Source: Sulfurovum indicum (GTDB lineage Bacteria > Campylobacterota > Campylobacteria > Campylobacterales > Sulfurovaceae). Taken from it: a DNA stretch of 64,000 nucleotides. Both the position numbers and the translations under genes were made by a program. The stretch lies in assembly GCF_014931715.1 (NCBI RefSeq), contig NZ_CP063164.1, positions 1,364,001 through 1,428,000 on the forward strand. Direction: 5' to 3'. Positions 55,691 through 63,640 of this stretch are shown here, one piece after another; position 1 is the first letter of the stretch, and each line of letters opens with the position of its first letter. The notes under the pieces were generated by a model. That model made no database searches. It saw only the letters and a list, made by a program, of their open reading frames with translations, and was not told where the DNA came from.

Positions 55691-56254
55691 CTACTCTTCC
55701 TTCGCTTCTCTCTCACATTCTACGATAAAAAAGCTTTTATCTTTTTGTTCTGTATATACAACAATATCTCCTGTACCGCCAGTACCACCACTCGGTTTGC
55801 CATCCCACAAAAAGAGCATCATATTGCTTCTGTCTACGATCTCTTCCCCTGTTTTCAAATATTGTTTATCTCTATACTCTCCATACTTTGAGATATTTTC
55901 CTCGGTACACCCCTCACATAACGGTATGACCGTTGGTTTATCCATAGCAGTCATTGTCAGTGCTTTATACTCTTGCAGTGATTCCAATGAAAAATCTTTT
56001 TCATACAAATATGACGGCATGGGAAGCAGCACTTCATACCGAAGCTCAAGCTCTTTTGCGGCATACACGGCCAGCCTGTCTGCACCATCTGCCAAAGGCG
56101 AGACAACAATCACTTCTCTGTCAGGATTTTCCCTAATCAACTTCATCAATATTGATTTTACTTCCTCTTTATAGTCATCCATTTTTGACTTCTTCAAATC
56201 TCTATGTCCGGAGACACCTACATACAGTTTCTCTTTTAGATAATATGGTTTCAT
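55691..56254 (-). CDS. SLOG-family nucleotide-sensing protein
   Basis: The 187-residue Rossmann-like protein carries the LOG/DprA-superfamily signatures: YVGVSGHRDL near the start, VVSPLADGADRLAVYAA, ... RSNMMLFLWDG and GGTGGTGDIVVY. SLOG domains bind or produce nucleotide-derived signals in anti-invader systems. AAAAGGAAT precedes the ATG, and motif copy 3 lies 41 bases upstream. It leads a two-gene operon with the HTH-TPR gene. Confidence 0.8.
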   Translation of the reverse strand: MKPYYLKEKLYVGVSGHRDLKKSKMDDYKEEVKSILMKLIRENPDREVIVVSPLADGADRLAVYAAKELELRYEVLLPMPSYLYEKDFSLESLQEYKALTMTAMDKPTVIPLCEGCTEENISKYGEYRDKQYLKTGEEIVDRSNMMLFLWDGKPSGGTGGTGDIVVYTEQKDKSFFIVECEREAKEE

Positions 56255-56295
56255 TTAGATTCCTTTTGTAATTCCGACATTTTCCAATACTGTTT

Positions 56296-56309
56296 TTGGA
56301 TATTTTAGA
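56296..56309 (-). promoter_or_regulatory. Shared regulatory motif, copy 3
   Basis: In gene direction: TCTAAAATATCCAA, 41 bases before the SLOG start. Identical to copy 7. Confidence 0.72.
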
Positions 56310-56367
56310 CAAGACAGCAAAATCTATGCTGCTTTGACACCTCTATACTCCATCACCCCATACAGCC

Positions 56368-58053
56368 TTAGGCTGCCCTGTTCGTACAAACCTCTTTCAG
56401 GATCTCCTCATAGTTTTTTGTCTGAGACTGCGAAAAAACCGTTTTTCTCTCTTCTGACATCCGCTCCTGCCGTATCTGCTCAAGTACTTTTTTTGCCTCT
56501 TCAAGTTCCATTTTTTTCTTCTCCACTGCTATAAGCTCATCGATCTCATCCCTGCTCAAACCGTCATTTTCCAAAATGCGCTGCGTTGCTCTTTTCGTCT
56601 GCATCTGTAGTGCAGCTGCATAGACTGTCGGTGGTCCGAATATCATTTTTGCAAGGATTGGTGCGATCTCCAAAAAGATCAGTATACCTTTGACCACCCA
56701 TGAGAAGTACCCTACCTCTTTCCCTGTCTTTGGATCCTGTTTCATCTCATCCATAGCGATCAGACGGCTCATGGGACCATCTCTGAACGGAATGAACTCC
56801 GGAGAGTGTATGATCTCTTTGTAATGTGCTTCAATGTACTGCTGCTTATTTTTGGCAATATCTTCCAGTCTCTTCTGCACCCTTTTTAGCTGTGCCTCAA
56901 ACCTCTTCATGATCGTCTTTGCATTTGCCTGCATTCCCTTCTGTACCTTTTGCTTATACTCTTTAAGCTGCGCATCGATTGCGGCAAGTGCATGTTCATT
57001 TTGTACCTGAAGATCTTCTTTATTCTTTGCTGACTCTTCTACCAGCAGTTGTATCTTGACATCGTAATTGTGCAGCAAGGCAGAAAGCTCCCGCATTTTG
57101 CCTTTGAGCTGATGCATACGTTTTTTATAGACCTTTGCCCTTCTTCCCTCTGTAGGAATTCCGCTTGCCCTGATGATCTTTCCGCCCACCTCGATCTCTT
57201 TGAGTCCTCCCACTTCTGCCTGATACTTCAGTTCAACTGCATCATATTCCTGCTGCATGGCATTTAGCTTTTGCTGTAACGGGTTGCGTGCCTCTTTCAC
57301 TACCTTCATTTTTGCATGATACTCAGTATCTAAAGCAGCAAACATTTTTTCATACTCTTTTTCAACGCTCTTTTTCTTCTCTTCAAGTGACCTGACCACG
57401 GAATCATCACTCCATACCACAACACCGCTGTCAAGTGTTTTTATTTTCTCAATCAGTTTCTCTTCTGCCTGCTTTAAAACATCCTCTTCCTCTTCCAGTT
57501 TCTGAGCGTATGTTTTCATATCATCATACGCTTTCTTATTTTCCTTAAGATGTTTTTTCTGCATTGAGGCAAGCAGCTCAGACTCATAGAACTTCAACTC
57601 GAGAAAACTTGAAAACGTATAGGCCAAAAAGAGTGAGATACTGATACGGACAGTTATTTTTAAGATATTGCCGGCCCAAAAGCCTGTCTTTTTCCAAAGT
57701 GAGATCTGGGCACCATAGGGCATCTGCATAAACCAGTCCGACTGGTAAAATGCCCTGTCGAACAACACAACCACCAGCGCAACAATGGCAGAGACCACGC
57801 CATACAGTACATACTCTCCTGTTTCTATTATATTGCTGTCAAAGCGGACGCTTTTGGTCTCTGCATCAAAAAAGACATCTCCACCGTTCATGATAGTTAT
57901 AGAGTAAAATGTAATGCCCCAGAGTACCACAAAAGTCAGTATCAGAGCATATCCTATCTGTGTTGCCCATATTTTGTCTTTTTGAGGACACTCATTCAGC
58001 ATTATATTGTCTATCGCTGCTATGTCTCTTGCTATCTTATTGATCATCTTCAT
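56368..58053 (-). CDS. DUF4407 membrane/coiled-coil protein
   Basis: The 561-residue protein has three N-terminal membrane helices (ALILTFVVLWGITFYSI, LYGVVSAIVALVVVLFDRAFY, VRISISLFLAYTFSSF). A coiled coil of about 230 residues (EEEEDVLKQAEEKLIEKIK and onward) follows, then a fourth helix (ILIFLEIAPILAKMIF) and a charged tail. The VVLFDRAF motif and this layout are those of DUF4407. Such proteins are often carried in mobile regions; the role is unknown. AAGGAG precedes the ATG and motif copy 4 lies 45 bases upstream. Confidence 0.85.
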   Translation of the reverse strand: MKMINKIARDIAAIDNIMLNECPQKDKIWATQIGYALILTFVVLWGITFYSITIMNGGDVFFDAETKSVRFDSNIIETGEYVLYGVVSAIVALVVVLFDRAFYQSDWFMQMPYGAQISLWKKTGFWAGNILKITVRISISLFLAYTFSSFLELKFYESELLASMQKKHLKENKKAYDDMKTYAQKLEEEEDVLKQAEEKLIEKIKTLDSGVVVWSDDSVVRSLEEKKKSVEKEYEKMFAALDTEYHAKMKVVKEARNPLQQKLNAMQQEYDAVELKYQAEVGGLKEIEVGGKIIRASGIPTEGRRAKVYKKRMHQLKGKMRELSALLHNYDVKIQLLVEESAKNKEDLQVQNEHALAAIDAQLKEYKQKVQKGMQANAKTIMKRFEAQLKRVQKRLEDIAKNKQQYIEAHYKEIIHSPEFIPFRDGPMSRLIAMDEMKQDPKTGKEVGYFSWVVKGILIFLEIAPILAKMIFGPPTVYAAALQMQTKRATQRILENDGLSRDEIDELIAVEKKKMELEEAKKVLEQIRQERMSEERKTVFSQSQTKNYEEILKEVCTNRAA

Positions 58054-58098
58054 TGACCGCTCCTTATGTTTTGATGATCATACTCTTGCATACTTTTT

Positions 58099-58112
58099 TT
58101 AGATACTTTAGA
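58099..58112 (-). promoter_or_regulatory. Shared regulatory motif, copy 4
   Basis: In gene direction: TCTAAAGTATCTAA, 45 bases before DUF4407. The direct repeat GTATCTAAA-GTATCTAAA is perfect over nine bases. Confidence 0.68.
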
Positions 58113-58159
58113 TACACCATATAGACATACTATCTGTCTCTTTCTCTCAATATCCTGCA

Positions 58160-58173
58160 TCCAAAATATCCAA
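58160..58173 (+). promoter_or_regulatory. Shared regulatory motif, copy 5
   Basis: TCCAAAATATCCAA on the plus strand, 123 bases before the 77-residue gene. Divergent from copy 4, 47 bases away. Confidence 0.68.
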
Positions 58174-58296
58174 AAAACAGTCTGTAAATTCATAGATGAA
58201 CCGGAAAATACTTGTCATCACAAATGACCAACCCATTCTCAGTCTTATATGAATTTATCATGAGATTTGCACTTAATTTTTTTCAAAGGAGCCGTC

Positions 58297-58530
58297 ATGA
58301 CAGCACCCATCATCACCAAGCATGCCAAAAGAAGACTCAAACAGCGTGCAGGACTGGCAAAAAGAGCACATGAAAAACACATATACAAGGTATTGAAAGA
58401 GGGAATGTTCCTCTACAGAAATAGAGAAAACAATGTTTTTTACATGAGGTATCATACCAAAGAGTATGTTTTCGGGCTGACAAAGCAGCTTGAGCCCATA
58501 CTCATCACCCTCTATCTAAAATATCCATAA
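58297..58530 (+). CDS. Small basic protein, DUF4258/RelE-like pattern
   Basis: The 77-residue basic protein (TKHAKRRLKQRAGLAKRAHE, VLKEGMFLYRNRENN) resembles DUF4258-type and RelE-fold small proteins that begin with a HAxxRxxQR segment. Whether it is a toxin cannot be said; no antitoxin-like partner is obvious, apart from the coiled-coil protein downstream. The ATG follows AAAGGAG. The last codons coincide with motif copy 6. Confidence 0.6.
   Translation: MTAPIITKHAKRRLKQRAGLAKRAHEKHIYKVLKEGMFLYRNRENNVFYMRYHTKEYVFGLTKQLEPILITLYLKYP
58515..58528 (+). promoter_or_regulatory. Shared regulatory motif, copy 6
   Basis: TCTAAAATATCCAT on the plus strand, 80 bases before the 201-residue gene, overlapping the end of the 77-residue gene. 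One mismatch at the last position. Confidence 0.6.
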
Positions 58531-58608
58531 TTTGTATGCGATAAATACACCATGCAGGCGGTGCCGACATCTGGTTGGCCGGAAACAACATATAGCGAGG
58601 AGTCAACA

Positions 58609-59214
58609 ATGAAAAACAATACAACATCATTTATCAACACGGAAGAGACAAAAGCAGAAATTCTGGTAGAGCCATTGTCAGAAAATGAACAGCTCAGAAA
58701 AGCCGTCCAGTCCAAAAAAACCCGTTTGGGTCTTTTTAACGAAATAGTTTACCATAGAGAAGCAGGAAAAGCCCTTCGGGAAAGGATGGGGCAGATTGCC
58801 ATCGCTCTTTTGGAAGCCCAGAAGGAAGATATTATCCATAGATTGATGCTTGATGGAGATATCCGCAAGAAAAAAGCCTATGGGATTTACCAGACACAAG
58901 TCAGTGAACTCAATAAAGAGATCATTAAAGAATCTGAACGTATTACCGATGAACTCAACGGAATGATCCAAGAGGGTATCAGTACCATATATCACAGAAG
59001 AGGCAGCTGGACCAGTAATATAAAAAATATGTACAAGCAGGGGTTGTTGGATGATGACTCCAGACAAAAAGAGCTGGAGAGAATGAACCGGTGGATTGAC
59101 AGAAGTCTGGATGAGTTGGATGATAAAGCTATTTTATTTGCCAAATCACAGGCAGAGACTCTTGCACAGACACTTAAACTGTTAGACCAAAGAAAAATTG
59201 AAGATTCTATCTAA
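58609..59214 (+). CDS. Coiled-coil hypothetical protein
   Basis: The 201-residue protein is almost wholly helical and charged (QSKKTRLGLFNEIVYHREAG, ELNKEIIKESERITDELNG, RWIDRSLDELDDK), with no signal or membrane part. I do not recognise the family; it may form a dimeric coiled coil. The ATG follows GAGGAG. The longer frame from 58552 has no ribosome site. It precedes a lipoprotein gene by 11 bases. Confidence 0.68.
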   Translation: MKNNTTSFINTEETKAEILVEPLSENEQLRKAVQSKKTRLGLFNEIVYHREAGKALRERMGQIAIALLEAQKEDIIHRLMLDGDIRKKKAYGIYQTQVSELNKEIIKESERITDELNGMIQEGISTIYHRRGSWTSNIKNMYKQGLLDDDSRQKELERMNRWIDRSLDELDDKAILFAKSQAETLAQTLKLLDQRKIEDSI

Positions 59215-59225
59215 GGAGACCAACT

Positions 59226-59546
59226 ATGAAAAAGTCACTACTCCTCATGCCACTTCTTGCCTCACTCCTTGGTGCAGGATGTTTCAAAGCAACAGATGAT
59301 CTGACGGTCAATGCCCAGCAGATCCGTCTGATCTCAGACTCTCTGGGCTGGAAGGTCGGCAAGCTCAAATCTCTGAGTATTGCCGGGCTCATCAGGACAA
59401 AACAGGAGATTTTTCCGGACGGCAGTATCAAAGTCTGCATCCAAGAGCGGGATGGTGACCTGAAGTTCATCATGTACAGCAGCAGTATCGAAGAGAGCGA
59501 CCCTCAATGGCACTTTTTGACGGCATCTAAAACGGGATGGTTTTAG
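59226..59546 (+). CDS. Small lipoprotein
   Basis: The 106-residue product has a lipoprotein signal with lipobox LGAGC at residues 16-20, and a mature domain of about 85 residues (ATDDLTVNAQQIRLISDSLGW, KVCIQERDGDLKFIMYSSS). I do not recognise it. AAGGAG precedes the ATG. It probably shares a transcript with the coiled-coil gene and converges with the 145-residue gene. Confidence 0.7.
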   Translation: MKKSLLLMPLLASLLGAGCFKATDDLTVNAQQIRLISDSLGWKVGKLKSLSIAGLIRTKQEIFPDGSIKVCIQERDGDLKFIMYSSSIEESDPQWHFLTASKTGWF

Positions 59547-59557
59547 ATGCCCCTGTA

Positions 59558-59995
59558 CTATATGCTTTGCAATAGTTCTTCAGCTTCTTCTAATGTCGAT
59601 TTTTCTTCTTTGCTATGCAAACTGTTTAAAAACTTTATTTTTTCTTCGTATTGCAACTTCTGATACTCTATCAAATGTTTCTCATTCAATATCCGAATCT
59701 CTTTTGCATACTTTTTTTCCAGTTCTTGCAGCTTTCTTCTCTCTGTCTCTAAGATATTATAGAGCCGCTCAGTTTGTCTATCTGTCATAGAAGGCAAAAT
59801 ATCGAACCAATACTGTCGTTCATCATCATCCATACTCTCTGTTGCCAAAATCATTTTTACCAGGAGAGCATGTTTTTTCAACAACGCATTACTGATCATA
59901 AACTTTGTGCCATGCTCTCTTATTGTCGTTACACTATTGCTATTATCTGCCAACACCAAACTGCAAATCAAAATCAACCAAACAACTGTTTTCAC
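59558..59995 (-). CDS. Exported coiled-coil protein behind TIR-STAND
   Basis: The 145-residue product has a signal peptide (TVVWLILICSLVLADNSNS) and a strongly helical second half (ERRKLQELEKKYAKEIRI, LIEYQKLQYEEKIKFL). The start is GTG overlapping the TIR-STAND stop by GTGA, so translation is coupled. Family unknown; an accessory periplasmic partner of the large protein is possible. Confidence 0.65.
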   Translation of the reverse strand: MKTVVWLILICSLVLADNSNSVTTIREHGTKFMISNALLKKHALLVKMILATESMDDDERQYWFDILPSMTDRQTERLYNILETERRKLQELEKKYAKEIRILNEKHLIEYQKLQYEEKIKFLNSLHSKEEKSTLEEAEELLQSI

Positions 59996-62900
59996 GTTTT
60001 ATCCTTTTTCAAGAGCACTTCAATCTCTTTAAAATATTTACTCTTGATACCTTTTTCCCCAAATATTGCAAAGTCCTCAATAATGACATCATCCCATATT
60101 TGTCCCGAGTCCAGTTTCAATCCTTTATTTTTTACATAGATCATTTTGGCTTCATCATATTTGCCCAAAAACAGCTTGGCATGTGCCAGATTTGTTTCGA
60201 TCCATTTTTGTGCAGGATCAAGTTTTAAACCTTCCTCGGCACTTTTCAAAGCCTCTTTATATTCTCCTGAAAGCAACTGGAACCAAGAGAGGTTGCCAAA
60301 CCGTTCGGCTCTTAACTTGTTAGGCATATCATCATATTTTTTCAGAGAATCCCTGGTAATCCGGATCGCTTTTGAGAGATTTCCGTTAGCTGCATTACAG
60401 GATGCCATATTGAAATAATAGTTAAAGAGAGTTTTCTCTTCTTTCTTATTTAAATTCAAATTGGTATCTTTCAAAATAGATATACATGCTTTTAGTTTTT
60501 TATTTAGATACTCTTTCTGTGTCGGAAACAGTTTGATCATTTTATCAACCAATACAATAGCCTCTTTGTTCTCTTGTAAAAGATAGCTGTATGAGAGCTG
60601 ATTTAAAGCCCAGAAGTTATCATCTTGAATAGCAAGAATATGATTGATCTGTTCTTCTATTTCTTTTAATTTATAATCTTTAAATAATTTTTCTATTTTT
60701 TCTTTATATTTATAGATCATAAACTTATTTATATACAGGGAGCCTCTAAGCCAGTCAGGAACTTCATGTTTCCTGTTGATTTTTTTATAATCAATTTTCA
60801 TCTTATAAATACCGTAAAAATACATATCTTCAATAGTCTCTTTTTCTTTGGTTGTATACAGCTCCGGATACTGGCTTGAGTGTCGATATAAAACCCTTGA
60901 AATCTTTACGATCTTCTCAATCCCTTCATTAAGTATTTGCTCCCATCTATCCTGGGTATACTCTTTTGCAAACCTTTCACTATTGACATAATTAAACACA
61001 GATGTAAAGTTCAATAAGGTGTCCAGTCCGCTGTATACACTGTTTTCTGTTTTGCTCTTAAACTGCTTAAACTTCATAAGCTTGTTCAAAAGTTCTTCGT
61101 TGGGCTCATACATGTACTTAAGCATGAAAGAGAGATATTCCAGGGTCTGACGATCTTTATCATTTACATTTCGATATCTTTGAAAAATATCCGGCAAATT
61201 TTGCGACAGGAGTGTTGATATCAGTCTATCCAGAGCTTTGAGTTGCTCTTTGGATAATAGCCACAGATCCAAAGAAAGCCTTGCCTCTAACTCCATTCCT
61301 ACATATTTACTTTTTCTAAAAACTATACCGGTAAAAATTTTATCGAAATCATTTAACTCTTTTTCCTCAAACTTAAGCCCTAATCCTTTTTTACTAAAAT
61401 ACTTCGTAAGTACATTGATCAAAAAGTCTTTTCTTGTTACATTGGCATCCAGGTATGTTAGAATTTTCGATACTTTGTCTAGTTTATCAATATGTCCGTC
61501 TTTTGCATCATCATTCAGGAACAATACCCAATATGCCCCTATCATATCATTTTTTTGTTTCTCTATTGTTGCCAATCTGTCTAATGCTGTTTTTTCACTC
61601 TTTTCTGCCAGTTTTGCCTGTACTGTTGCCCTCTCTTCATTTACCTTTGCAACCCTCCACTGCCAGGCACTGAAAAGCCCAAAAAGCAAAACAACAAGAA
61701 ATACTCCAAGATACAGTGTTTTTCTCCTCTTCTCCTGTTTCTCGTGAAATGCTATACTCTTTTTGATGTAGTTTTTCTCTTCGGTACTCAGCTGGTTTTG
61801 ATAATCCAACAGCCAGCTGGAAGCTTTTTGCAGTCTTATCCCGCTCAGGTATGCTCTGTGCCTGGTGTTTGCATCTTCTCTGCTATACTCCTGCAAGGCT
61901 ATCTCAAGCTGTGACTTGCCTACAAGAAACTCCTGCTCTTCCTGAAGCCAGTTCTGCAGCAGCGGCCACTTTCTGATAAGTGCTTCATGGGATATCTCTA
62001 TGACCTCTTTGCCCTCTTCTGATTTTTTGATGAGAAGTCTTGCTTTGACCAGCTCTTCAAGAACAGCATATGCTTTTGCGGGCAGTTCTTCCCACAGGGC
62101 GATCCTTTTGATATATTCATTTTTACTGTTCACACGAACCAGATGGGGAATAAATGCTTCCTTCAGAGCACGCATGGTTTCCGCATCTTCACGGAACCCT
62201 TTTATTGCCTCTTCTGCTTTCTGCTGGATGATATGCTCCAACGGATTCTCTTCGCCTCTGGCGAGTGCCTTATAACCTTCCAGCGTAATCTGGCCACTCT
62301 TTCCATACTTTTGGTAGAGTTCGCTCATACCAAGCGCAAGCAGAGGGAGTGCATCAGTAGTCTGCATATCCTCCTTGATCTTCTCTATCAGCCTCTCATC
62401 GATATCTATTCCCGCTACCACAGCTGGATCTTTAATGATGGAAGAGACATTTTCCTTTCGCAAAGGCGTAAGTGCAAACAGTTCCATGGTCTTGCAGATA
62501 GGTTTGAGTGCTTTATCTGCCTGAAACTCTTTGAGGAAATCAGCTCTGAGTGTCCATATGGCAAAGAAGTGTTCCTTCTCCTTCAGAAGGTAGTAAAGAG
62601 AACGGAAAAACTGCTCTTTTTCATCTTTCTCTGCAAGAGAGTAGAGCTCTTCTGCCTGATCCACCGGAAACAAAATGGCACTTTGGGGGGAGACAAACTC
62701 TATCTCCGATACCAGGTCATCCAGCACCTCTTGGTAGTTCTCCTGCCAAAGTGCTTCATAAATGCTTTTATACTCTTGTTCTTTGTTTAAAAAAGCTGCC
62801 AAGTTCTTAGCAAATGCATACAGTGGTCTTCTGGTAGGTCTCTGTACAGGCAGCACAATCCACCTGTCGCTGTAGGAGCGCTTAAGCTGCGGAATAATGC

Positions 62901-63516
62901 CCGCTTTCAAAAAAGAGGATTTCCCCATCCCCGAAGCTGCAACAATATTGAGAAACTTTGGGGCATTTCGGTTTCTCATTGCATTAAGTTTTTCTATGAC
63001 CTCCAGAGTATCATCTTCTCTTCCGAAGAAAATAGCTGCATCCTCCTCTTCAAAAGACATCATACCCGGATAGGGAGAACGGTGTCTGTCCCATTCAAAA
63101 CCACGCTGTGTATGGACAGATATCTCCTTAAGTCTGCTGATCACCCTGCTTAAATCATGCTGATCCTTGGATATGTCACTTTTCTGTAAAAAACCATCTA
63201 TCCATTGATCTACTTCATTATCGATACCATGGTCGATCACAACAGGAATGATCTCTTTCCCTAAAGCTTTGGCCTGTGTATACTCTGCAAAACACCATTT
63301 GGAGTCTATCCATGCCGGAGAGAGTATCAGCAGCATTGCATGGGTTCTTTTGATCTCACGGTAAAGCCGTTGTTCCCAATGCTCCCCTGTTTTGATCCCT
63401 TTTAACTTATCATGATCCAAAAAAATAGAGTCAAATCCTTGAAGTCTAATAGCTTCAACAATCTCATTTACCTTATCTTTATCTTTGGATGAATGCGAAA
63501 TAAAAACTACTGCCAC
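59992..63516 (-). CDS. TIR-nSTAND NTPase-TPR protein
   Basis: The 1174-residue protein begins with a TIR domain (VVFISHSSKDKDKVNEI; SKWCFAEY with Glu78 in the NADase position). Then comes nSTAND1 (SPYPGMMSFEEEDAAIFFGR at 147-166; Walker A ASGMGKSS 194-201; ILFPVDQAEELYS as Walker B). A membrane helix follows near 615 (LYLGVFLVVLLFGLFSAW), and the C-terminus is a long helical TPR-like region (including ISHEALIRKWPLL before the helix). Family knowledge: STAND proteins oligomerise on ligand and TIR then consumes NAD+. The start is GTG after GGGGGAG. The membrane helix between NTPase and TPR is less usual. Confidence 0.88.
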   Translation of the reverse strand: MAVVFISHSSKDKDKVNEIVEAIRLQGFDSIFLDHDKLKGIKTGEHWEQRLYREIKRTHAMLLILSPAWIDSKWCFAEYTQAKALGKEIIPVVIDHGIDNEVDQWIDGFLQKSDISKDQHDLSRVISRLKEISVHTQRGFEWDRHRSPYPGMMSFEEEDAAIFFGREDDTLEVIEKLNAMRNRNAPKFLNIVAASGMGKSSFLKAGIIPQLKRSYSDRWIVLPVQRPTRRPLYAFAKNLAAFLNKEQEYKSIYEALWQENYQEVLDDLVSEIEFVSPQSAILFPVDQAEELYSLAEKDEKEQFFRSLYYLLKEKEHFFAIWTLRADFLKEFQADKALKPICKTMELFALTPLRKENVSSIIKDPAVVAGIDIDERLIEKIKEDMQTTDALPLLALGMSELYQKYGKSGQITLEGYKALARGEENPLEHIIQQKAEEAIKGFREDAETMRALKEAFIPHLVRVNSKNEYIKRIALWEELPAKAYAVLEELVKARLLIKKSEEGKEVIEISHEALIRKWPLLQNWLQEEQEFLVGKSQLEIALQEYSREDANTRHRAYLSGIRLQKASSWLLDYQNQLSTEEKNYIKKSIAFHEKQEKRRKTLYLGVFLVVLLFGLFSAWQWRVAKVNEERATVQAKLAEKSEKTALDRLATIEKQKNDMIGAYWVLFLNDDAKDGHIDKLDKVSKILTYLDANVTRKDFLINVLTKYFSKKGLGLKFEEKELNDFDKIFTGIVFRKSKYVGMELEARLSLDLWLLSKEQLKALDRLISTLLSQNLPDIFQRYRNVNDKDRQTLEYLSFMLKYMYEPNEELLNKLMKFKQFKSKTENSVYSGLDTLLNFTSVFNYVNSERFAKEYTQDRWEQILNEGIEKIVKISRVLYRHSSQYPELYTTKEKETIEDMYFYGIYKMKIDYKKINRKHEVPDWLRGSLYINKFMIYKYKEKIEKLFKDYKLKEIEEQINHILAIQDDNFWALNQLSYSYLLQENKEAIVLVDKMIKLFPTQKEYLNKKLKACISILKDTNLNLNKKEEKTLFNYYFNMASCNAANGNLSKAIRITRDSLKKYDDMPNKLRAERFGNLSWFQLLSGEYKEALKSAEEGLKLDPAQKWIETNLAHAKLFLGKYDEAKMIYVKNKGLKLDSGQIWDDVIIEDFAIFGEKGIKSKYFKEIEVLLKKDKT

Positions 63517-63533
63517 AACCCATCTCCCCCGCT

Positions 63534-63539
63534 ATTATA
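63534..63539 (-). promoter_or_regulatory. -10 box of the TIR-STAND gene
   Basis: TATAAT on the minus strand, 17 bases before the GTG start, giving a leader only long enough for the GGGGGAG site. Motif copy 7 would lie at about -55 to -65 from this start. Confidence 0.5.
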
Positions 63540-63579
63540 GAAAAGTATATCGAATAGAAGTTGAAATCCTTTTGTATCG

Positions 63580-63593
63580 TCTAAAATATCCAA
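63580..63593 (+). promoter_or_regulatory. Shared regulatory motif, copy 7
   Basis: TCTAAAATATCCAA on the plus strand, 47 bases before the gene at 63641, in the divergent gap with TIR-STAND. It could serve both genes. Confidence 0.7.
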
Positions 63594-63640
63594 TTCCAGT
63601 CAGTTACCCTCAATCAACACACATAAAAAAAGGAGAAAAG

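Noticed and set aside
54510-56254. CBASS-type cyclic-nucleotide system
   Set aside because: No CD-NTase (cyclase) motif was found in any protein of the window; SLOG alone does not define CBASS.
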